Assembly: GCA_934153675.1 (NCBI GenBank)
Contig: CAKPFG010000005.1
Coordinates: forward strand, 1 to 64,000
DNA: 64,000 nt
From: an uncultured Bacilli bacterium
Lineage (GTDB): Bacteria; Bacillota_I; Bacilli_A; RF39; UBA660
Reading direction: 5' to 3'
Part shown: positions 25,550 through 33,846 of the stretch, one piece after another
Layout of the letters: each line of letters opens with the position of its first letter
Numbering within the stretch: the stretch's first letter is position 1
The notes under the pieces: generated by a model
Seen by the model: the letters and a program-made list of their open reading frames with translations, nothing else
What the model was told of the DNA's origin: nothing
Database searches by the model: none
Made by a program: the position numbers and the translations under genes

Positions 25550-26248
25550 TTATAATTCCTTATAATCAGGAATAATTTTTGAATAAATATCAGAATAGAC
25601 ATCTATATTTAAACTATCTTTAATATTTTTTATGTTAAATTGTGGATTATTAATAAAAATAATTTTTAAATTTTTTAAAGAATAAAGACAATTCAAATTA
25701 TTAAAATTAGAATCTAACAAAGATAATTCTTCTAATGAAATAAAATTACTTAATGTATCCGTATTTATCAAATTACATTTTTCTAATCGTAATGATTTTA
25801 CATTATTAATTTTTTTTAATAAATTAATATCTATAATTTCATTTTGATATGGATTGTTTATAAAAAACTCTTTTAAATTTGAATTATCAAATATATTATA
25901 ATTATCCACAATACAATTATTGATTGTTAAGTTATTAAGTCTAATCAAATTACTAAAGGAAAAAAAACCTTTTAAATGACAATGATTAAATTCAAGTTTT
26001 TGTAAATTTAAAAGTTTACTTAAAAGCATAATATCATTAATATCTATTATAGAATCATTAACAATAAGATTCTTTAAGTTAGGAAATGATAACAAATCAG
26101 ATAAGTTATATTCTAATAAATTATTACTATAATTCATTTTAGAAATATTTATAGTTTCTAACGAATAGATATCATTATAATTTATATTATTTATATTTTT
26201 ATTAAGAACTATTGCTAAATATCTTTTTAAATTTTCATTTAATATCAT
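25550..26248 (-). CDS. Leucine-rich-repeat protein, candidate immunity factor
   Basis: A 232-residue protein made of about eight irregular leucine-rich repeats with the pattern LxxLxLxxxxI/L-xN (for example LQKLEFNHCHLKG, VKSLRLEKCNLINTD, LEELSLLDSNFNN). It has no signal peptide or membrane segment, so it should stay in the cytoplasm. That argues against an internalin-type adhesin. It starts 21 bases after the stop of the large toxin-like gene and is the last gene of the type VII operon. Toxin operons usually end with an immunity gene, and repeat proteins can block catalytic domains, so it is my candidate inhibitor of the ADP-ribosyltransferase. That role is inference. Confidence 0.75.
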   Translation of the reverse strand: MILNENLKRYLAIVLNKNINNINYNDIYSLETINISKMNYSNNLLEYNLSDLLSFPNLKNLIVNDSIIDINDIMLLSKLLNLQKLEFNHCHLKGFFSFSNLIRLNNLTINNCIVDNYNIFDNSNLKEFFINNPYQNEIIDINLLKKINNVKSLRLEKCNLINTDTLSNFISLEELSLLDSNFNNLNCLYSLKNLKIIFINNPQFNIKNIKDSLNIDVYSDIYSKIIPDYKEL

Positions 26249-26269
26249 AATAAATCCTCCTTTAATATA

Positions 26270-29200
26270 CTATTTTACTATTGTAGCAATAATATCATAA
26301 TTTTTTTGACCATTTTTTATAACTTCTTTAACACTATCAATATGTAATTTAGTATTTTTATCTAATAAAAATTCAGTTTCCATATTACCATTTATAGCAA
26401 ACATATTTAGTGCTTTTGTACCTTTGGGTGTTTTTATTGTAATAGTAGTATTATACTCTCTAATTGCATCTTTAGCAACACTAGTTGACATATAAGCACT
26501 GTCTTGTAATGTTTGACCAACTAAAGAATTTATATCATTATTTTTTATGCTATTTTTAAAAACTTTCTCAAAATCTACCCCTCTGTATAGGAGCATATCA
26601 CTTTTAATAGGTGAGGATTTTGTCATTGCACTATCTATATTATAAATAATATTTTTCATATATTCTGGTAATTGAATATTTGAATTTCTTAAATATTGAT
26701 TAATATATTGATAACTTTCACCTGAATATGCTCTGCAACTTTTTAATTCTTCACTTGATAATTTTGATAAAATAGCCCCAGAATCAGTTGTTTCACAAAA
26801 GTTTTTTAATTTCTGTCTTTTATTAATATCAATACTATTATCATTTAAAAATTCATTAACTGATTTACCCGATACTACTAGATCAAATTGTACATCAAAA
26901 TCTAATTGTCCAAAAGCAGAATAAGCATCTTTAAAACTACTATAACTAGTATATGAATTTGCAACATTAGGCTCTACATAATTATTAATGGGATTCAATA
27001 TAGTGGTATTTGAATTAAAAGAATTATCATAACACCCTAAATATTGTAAATAATGTTTTAATTCTTCTCTTGTATATTTTGATAAAATAGTCCTAGCATT
27101 ATTTGTTGATGTAATTACTGAAGCATCACCTGTATCTATATAATGTTTTAAACTTCTTATTCCTATATCTGCTCCAGCTTTACTTTGATATTTTATATTC
27201 ATTGTATCTACTATATTTTTAACGTCATTAGAAATATTAATAAGATAATCCCTTGCCCCATATGATCTAGTTATTTTATTATAATCTCCTGTTGTAATGG
27301 CTAATTTAAATCTTTTATATCCTTCACCATAACCAAATTTATCATCATTTACTTTTATTAAATCATATATAGATGCTACTTTGCTTATATCATAAACTTT
27401 AATAGGTTCATCAACATCCGCTTTATGATAATCTTGAAATAGTTTACTAGGGCCAAACCAATCTTTATTTTCTTTAAATCCAGTAGCATGCCAAGTAACA
27501 TCTACCGGAATCAAATCTTGTTCAACTTTAACAACATTCCAAGCATGTCCACCAAGAGCACCACCTTTTATAGGATCTGCTATAGCAATACCTCTAATGT
27601 ATTCACAATCAACACCAATTCTATTACATAATTCCTTATAAGCAGAGGCATATCCTGCACAAACTAATCCTTTTTTTCCAAGTAAATTGTTGTCAGAAAG
27701 GCCTCTTAAACTTTGCGATACCATTTTACCTTGATTATTTAGTTGATTAAAATCCCACATAACAGGAACTTCACTTAAAATAGAATAAGCTTGATATGCT
27801 CTTGAAACAGGTGGTAAATTCATATCAATTTTTGCTTGCATATCCTCTATATTTTTCAATATATCTTGCATCTCGAAACCAGAATACGTTATCCTATCCA
27901 AATATTTTGGTGATGAATATTTTACCTTTAAACTACCAGTACCATCATCAAGACCGTCAGTAACAACAAATTTTACATTAGATAAATCATCAATTTGCGA
28001 TAACATTGAACTAGATAATGATAATGTATCTTTATAATTAACAATAGCAACTTGGCCTTTTTTTATTATTTTATTGATACTTTTAACATCGATTTTTTGT
28101 TTTGGTGTTAAATTTTCATTTGTACCATGAGCCGGTGATGAAAATAAACTTGATTTTTTAAAATAATCTCCTATGGCTGCTTCTTCCACGTTATTTAAAG
28201 TTTCATTATTTTTAATTTTATTTTGAATACCCTTTGCAAATTTTTCTTCCGTTTGAACATTTTTATTAACTACCTTTTCTTTTACATCACTTACTTTATT
28301 TGCAATTTTTTCTTTAGTATTTTCAACTTTATCACCTACATGGTTTATATTTTCCATAAACTTTTTAGGACTTTCACTTATTTTTTTAATTGTATTATTT
28401 AACCCATCTTCATCTATTAGTAATTTATAAAAATCTTTTTTTGAAAAAGTAATTGTTTCGTTATTTTGTATTATTTTAAACGTTGACATTCCACCTTCGG
28501 ATAAACCGGCAATCAAAACAGAAGATAAAAAGACTTTTTTCTTGGTATCATCTATTTCATCCCAATTAACAGTTTCATTCAATATTGATTCTCGTAATTT
28601 AGCATCTTTTTCTACTTCAGCTGATGCTGATGCTCCTGCTAATAAAACGGCGGCTACTTTACTTACATTTCCAACGGGAATACCAACAAAAGGAATATTT
28701 GATAACATTTGGGTTGCAAGTGAACTTTCCATAGATTTATACGCATATGAAAGTGCATTTTTATTACTACTGCCATTTACTAAGGCGTAATGATACTTAC
28801 TTCCACCATCTGAAGCAGTCCCAAGTATAAGCGAAGCAACAGAACCTCCACCACCAAGGGCCATTGTTGTTGCTAAAGAAACATTGATTTGAGATAATAC
28901 TTGTCCTGTTTGTTGACCTGTTTGATATGTACCTTGTAAAAATTTATTATTTTGTAAATAATTTAATAAATACATTTGTTCATATTCTGATACGCTGTAA
29001 TTATCATTCCCAATCCATTCAGCAATACCACCAATATAATCCTTCATTCCTTGACTACTACCCTTACCAAATGTACTAACAACACTTTGTAACGTTGAAT
29101 CTATATCAGCACTTGTAATATTACCATTTTCATCAAGAATATAAGATTTAGATACTTCTTTTATCCATTTTTCAACATTCGATAAAGCTTTTTGTTGATT

Positions 29201-30052
29201 AATATCATCGTCAAATAAATTAACATACTCTTCTGCTTTTTTATATCCCTCTGTTTTAAACAAATAATGATACATAATCTTTTGTTCATCCGTTAAATAT
29301 AAATATCTATCATAGCTTTGTGAAAGTGAAGAATACTCATTAAAATTAACATTATTAGCAGTAAGAAATTCAACAACAGCTAAAAAATCCACATTCTCAC
29401 TACCTACTATATTTCCATTAGTATCTTTAAATGTGAAATTTTCTAATCCATTGGTACTTTTAAAATGTTTTAAAATTTCTTCATAATTTAAATTTTGATA
29501 ATTATTAGAATAACTTTCCTTAAACTTAATATAATTATCAAGCTGCATTATTTCTGCATAAGGATACAAATCTTGTTCCTTTTTTAATTGTTTTATTGTT
29601 TGTTTTAAAGTTTGAAATTCTTCTTTATAAGAAGTTATCTGTTCTTTTAATTCATTATATTCACGTATTTCTTGATCTTTTATTTTTTTAGCATAATCAC
29701 TACTAGGGGAAGTATAATATGTTTTTGATTTTTCATCTAAATAATTCCCAAACTCATATCGTTCTAATTTTTCATTTAATTCATTAATTTTTTTCTCTAG
29801 ATTTTCCTTTTTAGCAATTAATTCATCATATTCATCTTTTTTCTTAGTATATTTTAATTCTGGCATTAGATTTGAAGAATCAATATTAGCAAAACTTCCT
29901 ATATTATAATCAATTTCCTCATAATCTTCATTATTAGAATATATATCATAATTATTATTAAAATTAGTGGAAAAAGAATGTGCACTAACATTCGCCTTAT
30001 TATAATCAAATTTTGATCCACTATTAAAATTAACTGGATTTATCCCCATAAA
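26270..30052 (-). CDS. Type VII effector: transglutaminase-like plus ADP-ribosyltransferase toxin
   Basis: A 1260-residue protein from the ATG at 30052. Residues 1-50 share a leader with the next upstream gene (INPVNFNSGSK, FNNNYDIYSNN, then YEEID, a YxxxD match). Residues 70-150 are coiled coil. The middle has a helical region and a glycine/alanine-rich hydrophobic stretch (about residues 390-480). A transglutaminase-like domain shows Cys798 (GLVCAGYAS), His836 (GGHAWNV) and Asp851 (PVDVTW). The C-terminus is an R-S-E class ADP-ribosyltransferase: Arg1157 (LLYRGV), Ser1189-Thr-Ser (AYMSTSV) and Glu1225-Thr-Glu1227 (NMETEFLL). No signal peptide is present, so export by the adjacent EssC machine is expected. 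Targets unknown. The LRR gene downstream may give immunity. Confidence 0.88.
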   Translation of the reverse strand, partial: FMGINPVNFNSGSKFDYNKANVSAHSFSTNFNNNYDIYSNNEDYEEIDYNIGSFANIDSSNLMPELKYTKKKDEYDELIAKKENLEKKINELNEKLERYEFGNYLDEKSKTYYTSPSSDYAKKIKDQEIREYNELKEQITSYKEEFQTLKQTIKQLKKEQDLYPYAEIMQLDNYIKFKESYSNNYQNLNYEEILKHFKSTNGLENFTFKDTNGNIVGSENVDFLAVVEFLTANNVNFNEYSSLSQSYDRYLYLTDEQKIMYHYLFKTEGYKKAEEYVNLFDDDINQQKALSNVEKWIKEVSKSYILDENGNITSADIDSTLQSVVSTFGKGSSQGMKDYIGGIAEWIGNDNYSVSEYEQMYLLNYLQNNKFLQGTYQTGQQTGQVLSQINVSLATTMALGGGGSVASLILGTASDGGSKYHYALVNGSSNKNALSYAYKSMESSLATQMLSNIPFVGIPVGNVSKVAAVLLAGASASAEVEKDAKLRESILNETVNWDEIDDTKKKVFLSSVLIAGLSEGGMSTFKIIQNNETITFSKKDFYKLLIDEDGLNNTIKKISESPKKFMENINHVGDKVENTKEKIANKVSDVKEKVVNKNVQTEEKFAKGIQNKIKNNETLNNVEEAAIGDYFKKSSLFSSPAHGTNENLTPKQKIDVKSINKIIKKGQVAIVNYKDTLSLSSSMLSQIDDLSNVKFVVTDGLDDGTGSLKVKYSSPKYLDRITYSGFEMQDILKNIEDMQAKIDMNLPPVSRAYQAYSILSEVPVMWDFNQLNNQGKMVSQSLRGLSDNNLLGKKGLVCAGYASAYKELCNRIGVDCEYIRGIAIADPIKGGALGGHAWNVVKVEQDLIPVDVTWHATGFKENKDWFGPSKLFQDYHKADVDEPIKVYDISKVASIYDLIKVNDDKFGYGEGYKRFKLAITTGDYNKITRSYGARDYLINISNDVKNIVDTMNIKYQSKAGADIGIRSLKHYIDTGDASVITSTNNARTILSKYTREELKHYLQYLGCYDNSFNSNTTILNPINNYVEPNVANSYTSYSSFKDAYSAFGQLDFDVQFDLVVSGKSVNEFLNDNSIDINKRQKLKNFCETTDSGAILSKLSSEELKSCRAYSGESYQYINQYLRNSNIQLPEYMKNIIYNIDSAMTKSSPIKSDMLLYRGVDFEKVFKNSIKNNDINSLVGQTLQDSAYMSTSVAKDAIREYNTTITIKTPKGTKALNMFAINGNMETEFLLDKNTKLHIDSVKEVIKNGQKNYDIIATIVK

Positions 30053-30073
30053 TAAATCTCCTTTTATAAAAAT

Positions 30074-31102
30074 TTAATAATTTGGTCTAAAATAGCCACT
30101 TATACCTTGTATTCCAACAGTATTTCCATATTTTCTTGGATATTTTCTTTCTGCTACTTTATTATTACTATTTCCCTCTACAGTATAGACATAATCTTTA
30201 TCTACTTTATATACATATCCAACATGACTACTACAATATTTTGAATAAGCATCTCCTGTATCATTATCAATGTAGTTTTCTGGATCTGGTCTATATGTAC
30301 CATCTATTATAGGATCAAACAAGATAATATCACCTGGTCTTGGTACCGTATTTTTATCTACAACCTCTCCATCATACCAAGTTCCCATCTTAGCAGCAAG
30401 AGATTTTTCTGGTATATCTCCAGCTATAGCTGATTTTTTTATATAAGTATCAACACCACTTTTTTCATTAAATAGCCAAGAAATAAATATTGCACACCAA
30501 TCAAAATTATTATCCTGCCCATAAAACCATTTTCTATATTTTGAACCATCAGATCCAACCTCATTTAATGCTATATCAGATAGTTCTAAAACTAACTTTT
30601 TAGCAGCAAGAGACATATTGCCACTATCAACACTTACCTCATCAAATTTTTGTTCTATATTTAACTTTTCTATTTTATCATTTAATATTTTTAAGTTATC
30701 TTGATAACTAGATAATGTTTTTTTATACTCATCAATCTCTAATTGTTTTTGAAGTATATCTATCGGAGTAAATTTAAATCCAAAAGAATCACTATAATCA
30801 TTTTGATTGTGCTTACTTATAAATGAATTATTTGCTTCTATCCTTTTTTCTAATTCATTTATTTTTTCATTTAAAATTTTTTTTTGATTAATTAAACTAT
30901 CATATTCTTTTTTTGTATTTTTCAAATAAGATTGTGATAATGCATTAATTGGGCTTTGTTTATAATCTATATTTTCATAATCATAATTATTGGAATAAAT
31001 ATTATAATTATTATTAAAACTAGTGGAAACTAAATTATTTTTTACACTAGTTTTAGAAAGATTAAGTTTTGAACCCTTATTAAAATTAACCGGATTTATC
31101 AT
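30074..31102 (-). CDS. CHAP-domain peptidoglycan hydrolase with the type VII leader
   Basis: A 342-residue protein. Residues 1-50 match the toxin's leader (INPVNFNKGSK, FNNNYNIYSNN, YENID), followed by a coiled coil (about residues 65-135). The C-terminal half is a CHAP amidase/endopeptidase: Cys203 in DWCAIFISW, His293 in SSHVGYVY and Glu309 in VEGNSNN, with PRPGDIILFDP between. It could open the wall for the secretion machine or act as an antibacterial effector. It has no Sec signal. Together with the shared leader this suggests export through the type VII system. It lies 21 bases upstream of the toxin gene. Confidence 0.87.
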   Translation of the reverse strand: MINPVNFNKGSKLNLSKTSVKNNLVSTSFNNNYNIYSNNYDYENIDYKQSPINALSQSYLKNTKKEYDSLINQKKILNEKINELEKRIEANNSFISKHNQNDYSDSFGFKFTPIDILQKQLEIDEYKKTLSSYQDNLKILNDKIEKLNIEQKFDEVSVDSGNMSLAAKKLVLELSDIALNEVGSDGSKYRKWFYGQDNNFDWCAIFISWLFNEKSGVDTYIKKSAIAGDIPEKSLAAKMGTWYDGEVVDKNTVPRPGDIILFDPIIDGTYRPDPENYIDNDTGDAYSKYCSSHVGYVYKVDKDYVYTVEGNSNNKVAERKYPRKYGNTVGIQGISGYFRPNY

Positions 31103-31122
31103 AAATGCCCCCTTTAAAATAT

Positions 31123-32421
31123 TTATGATGAACTTTTTATATCACTTATAGCATTAACCTTATTAACTCCAGCAACATTATTTTTTAAAAAAGAAACATC
31201 ATTATTAAAATTACTAGAAGTATTTATCTTAGAAAAAGATATTTTATTTGGATCTTTAAAATCATTTTTTATATCATTATAAGAAACTTTATTATCATCC
31301 AGATGCACTTGATTGTTTTTTAAAAATTCTACATTTTCGTTATCCATTTTATGTAAATCAATTCTATTCTCATTTAATTTTTCATAATCATTATTTAATA
31401 CTATATTTTTATCATTAACAACCCCATTATTTACATTTATATTATTTTCATCATAATTATTATTTAAGATTATATCTTTATCATTTATAACGCCTTTATT
31501 TATATCTGCTTTATATAAAGTAGAATTATTATTTAAAATTATATCTTTATCATTTATAACACCTTTATTTATATCTGCTTTATATAAAGTAGAATTATTA
31601 TTTAAGATTATATCTTTATCATTTATAACACCTTTATTTATATTTACTTTATATAAAGTAGAATTATTATTTAAGATTATATCTTTATCATTTATAACAC
31701 CTTTATATGTTGATGAAGAATTTTCTTTTGAAGATAATTTATTAATATTTGCGACTTTAATATTAGTACTATTTATATTTGAACTACCATTTTTTTTCAT
31801 TTTTCTTAAATTTGGTGTAACTAATCTATAGTTATGATGTAAATTAATCTTAGCAACATTAACAAACTTTACTCGTCTTAATTTATACCAATAATCATTT
31901 GTTGAATTCAACAATGATGAATTACAACTAGCAATCTTATAATTAAGTTTTACAATTTCATTTAAGACAGGAACTACTTTTCTAGAAATATCATCTATCA
32001 TATTTTTATATGGAAAATCAGACGGAACAGTACAATAGCCAATTGAATTATTTATATTACTTAAAATTTCAGTTACATTGTTTAATTTCACAATTATTTT
32101 ATTTGCAATATTAGAATCATAATTTAATTTATACACATTTGAATAATTAAAATTATTTTGTACCAATTGTTTCAAATTATTATAATACTCTAAAATAACA
32201 TCAGTATAATTATTCATAGCACTTATTTGATTGTAAGTATCTTCCTTCGACTGATTGACATTTTTCATAAATGAATCAGTATTATAATCATTCCATACAG
32301 AATCAAATTTAGTAATTCCACGATACGATTGATTACAACAATCTCTATATTTACTAACTTCACTTTTAAAAGTAGTAATTTTTTCTTTTGCTGTATTAAA
32401 ATTAACCATTATTTTTGTCAT
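31123..32421 (-). CDS. WXG-like secreted protein with 23-residue tandem repeats
   Basis: A 432-residue protein behind AGGTGA. Residues 1-200 are helical, with VWNDYNTDSF near residue 43, a WXG-like turn (W-N-D), as in LXG/WXG-type substrates. Residues 241-355 are five tandem copies of a 23-residue unit, GVINDKDIILNNNSTLYK plus five residues; the first three are nearly identical and the last two have drifted. The C-terminal tail is low-complexity and rich in Asn, Asp and Lys. No enzyme motif is seen. Given its place before the CHAP and toxin genes, it may be an adaptor or surface-exposed component of the system. Confidence 0.72.
   Translation of the reverse strand: MTKIMVNFNTAKEKITTFKSEVSKYRDCCNQSYRGITKFDSVWNDYNTDSFMKNVNQSKEDTYNQISAMNNYTDVILEYYNNLKQLVQNNFNYSNVYKLNYDSNIANKIIVKLNNVTEILSNINNSIGYCTVPSDFPYKNMIDDISRKVVPVLNEIVKLNYKIASCNSSLLNSTNDYWYKLRRVKFVNVAKINLHHNYRLVTPNLRKMKKNGSSNINSTNIKVANINKLSSKENSSSTYKGVINDKDIILNNNSTLYKVNINKGVINDKDIILNNNSTLYKADINKGVINDKDIILNNNSTLYKADINKGVINDKDIILNNNYDENNINVNNGVVNDKNIVLNNDYEKLNENRIDLHKMDNENVEFLKNNQVHLDDNKVSYNDIKNDFKDPNKISFSKINTSSNFNNDVSFLKNNVAGVNKVNAISDIKSSS
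31357..31701 (-). repeat. Five tandem 69-bp repeats inside the WXG-like gene
   Basis: Each unit encodes 23 residues. Units 1-3 are almost identical in DNA, while 4 and 5 diverge. Such arrays change copy number by slippage, so the length of the protein may vary between strains. Confidence 0.9.
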
Positions 32422-32433
32422 ACAATCACCTAC

Positions 32434-32661
32434 TTACATGCGATTACTTATTTCAGGAATAATCTTATTCCTTATGCTATTTTGCGTATTTTGTAAAATA
32501 TCTCGTTGATTAGCAAATTTTTCTTTATAAAGTGCTTGATCATTTAGTGCAAAAGCATTATACATATTATTTTGAACATATAAAAGATCAGATAAAACAT
32601 TATCTAACTGATCCACCATTATTTCCATTTTTCTTAATAAGATACTATAAGTTTCCCTCAT
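32434..32661 (-). CDS. Small helical type VII protein
   Basis: A 75-residue, wholly helical protein (starts MRETYSILLRKMEIMVDQLD) with no cysteine, signal or WXG turn. Its size, helical-hairpin character and place between WXG-type genes fit the small partner proteins that bundle with LXG effectors in Firmicutes. It is not assigned to a named family. Confidence 0.75.
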   Translation of the reverse strand: MRETYSILLRKMEIMVDQLDNVLSDLLYVQNNMYNAFALNDQALYKEKFANQRDILQNTQNSIRNKIIPEISNRM

Positions 32662-32740
32662 TTTTACTCTCCTATTCTTAAATAATTACTAAAAACAATT
32701 TTAGTAATTATTTAAAAATAGTATAGTTTACTATTTTTAA

Positions 32741-33457
32741 TTAAAAGTTCATCATAGATCCTTCATTATCTACTAAATTATCAACTTTTTTACTACTAGA
32801 TTCAACAATATTTTGTTGTTGTAATGTGTAATTAGCTACTAATTGTGTCATTGCATCATTTAAATCTTTAACGCAAGATGTAACTTTAGCTAAAGCAGTT
32901 CCCATATCAGAAAGATATTTATTAATTTGTGTTTTTTGTTCATCACCTAGGAATGCTGCTGTTGAATCCATATTTGAATAAGCTTGTTCAGTCTTAGTAT
33001 ATACTTCTTTTACATAATCTTGTACAGCACTAGTAATTCTCTCAGCAGATGCTTTTCCTTCTTTTAATCCTAAATCCGTTGCATTAGTTAAATCAATCTT
33101 AGTTAAATCTAGTTGCAATTGGTCTTTAGAAAGCTCTGGAATTTGTAAAGATACAGGACTTTCATTAGCGCCACTACCTTCAATTATGTTGTTTTTTTGA
33201 AACTCAATCCAACTTTTTCCCAAATTACCAACATTTTGTACAAATATAAATGTGTTATCTTGTACATTATCATATAATTCTATTAATCTTTGGGCTAATT
33301 TATTTTCAAAACTTTGTTCATCAGCACCAACCCATTGAGTTCTTAAAACACCCTTCATACTATTCCAACCATTTTGCATTGCTGATTTAACTTCACCACG
33401 ACTATTAACCATTTTTTCAAGTAATTCTTGAATTTTTGATACATTATAACCTAACAT
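32741..33457 (-). CDS. WXG100-like type VII substrate (extended)
   Basis: A 238-residue helical protein. The first 100 residues form a WXG100-type hairpin with the turn TQWVGADEQSFENKL (W-V-G). A second helical hairpin follows at about residues 130-215, so it looks like a fused or elongated EsxA. The end VDNLVDNEGSMMNF is acidic. Codon use is less AT-extreme than its neighbours (more glutamine and alanine), which is common for highly expressed secreted ESX proteins. It probably pairs with the small helical proteins on either side. Confidence 0.82.
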   Translation of the reverse strand: MLGYNVSKIQELLEKMVNSRGEVKSAMQNGWNSMKGVLRTQWVGADEQSFENKLAQRLIELYDNVQDNTFIFVQNVGNLGKSWIEFQKNNIIEGSGANESPVSLQIPELSKDQLQLDLTKIDLTNATDLGLKEGKASAERITSAVQDYVKEVYTKTEQAYSNMDSTAAFLGDEQKTQINKYLSDMGTALAKVTSCVKDLNDAMTQLVANYTLQQQNIVESSSKKVDNLVDNEGSMMNF

Positions 33458-33487
33458 AAACCATTCTCCCTTCTATAATGTATAAAA

Positions 33488-33784
33488 CTAAGGCATAACA
33501 TTATTGATACTATTTGTTATTACACTTGATTGTTTATTATAGCTTTTATACACACTATATAAAACATTATGATAATTATTAAAGTTTGATTTTACATTAT
33601 ATAATTGATTAACTTCATTTTTCAAATCATTTGTTAAAAAAGATACATCATTATTTTTTTTTACATAATCATTCAATTTTTCGAAACTATTAATTACACT
33701 ATTAATACTTGAATTTAATTTATCTATGTTAGCAGCATTCTTATTAAGCATTAATTTATAATCATCATTTAATATCCCTATCAT
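33488..33784 (-). CDS. Small helical ESX-type protein
   Basis: A 98-residue helical-hairpin protein (MIGILNDDYKLMLNKNAANI...), rich in Asn and Ser, without a clear WXG turn. It lies directly downstream of essC, where esx genes usually sit. Probably a WXG100-superfamily or DUF5082/5344-like partner. The exact family is uncertain. Confidence 0.72.
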   Translation of the reverse strand: MIGILNDDYKLMLNKNAANIDKLNSSINSVINSFEKLNDYVKKNNDVSFLTNDLKNEVNQLYNVKSNFNNYHNVLYSVYKSYNKQSSVITNSINNVMP

Positions 33785-33846
33785 ATTATACCTCCACTAT
33801 TCTTATAACATAAATATATTAAAAAAGCAATAAATACTAATTTTTT

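Noticed and set aside
25550..26248. Internalin-type surface LRR protein
   Set aside because: There is no signal peptide, membrane helix or sorting signal; the start is well placed behind a ribosome site, so a missing N-terminus is unlikely.
31357..31701. Regular repeats that could suggest a CRISPR array
   Set aside because: The 69-bp units are contiguous, in frame and translate to a 23-residue protein repeat; there are no unique spacers and no cas genes.
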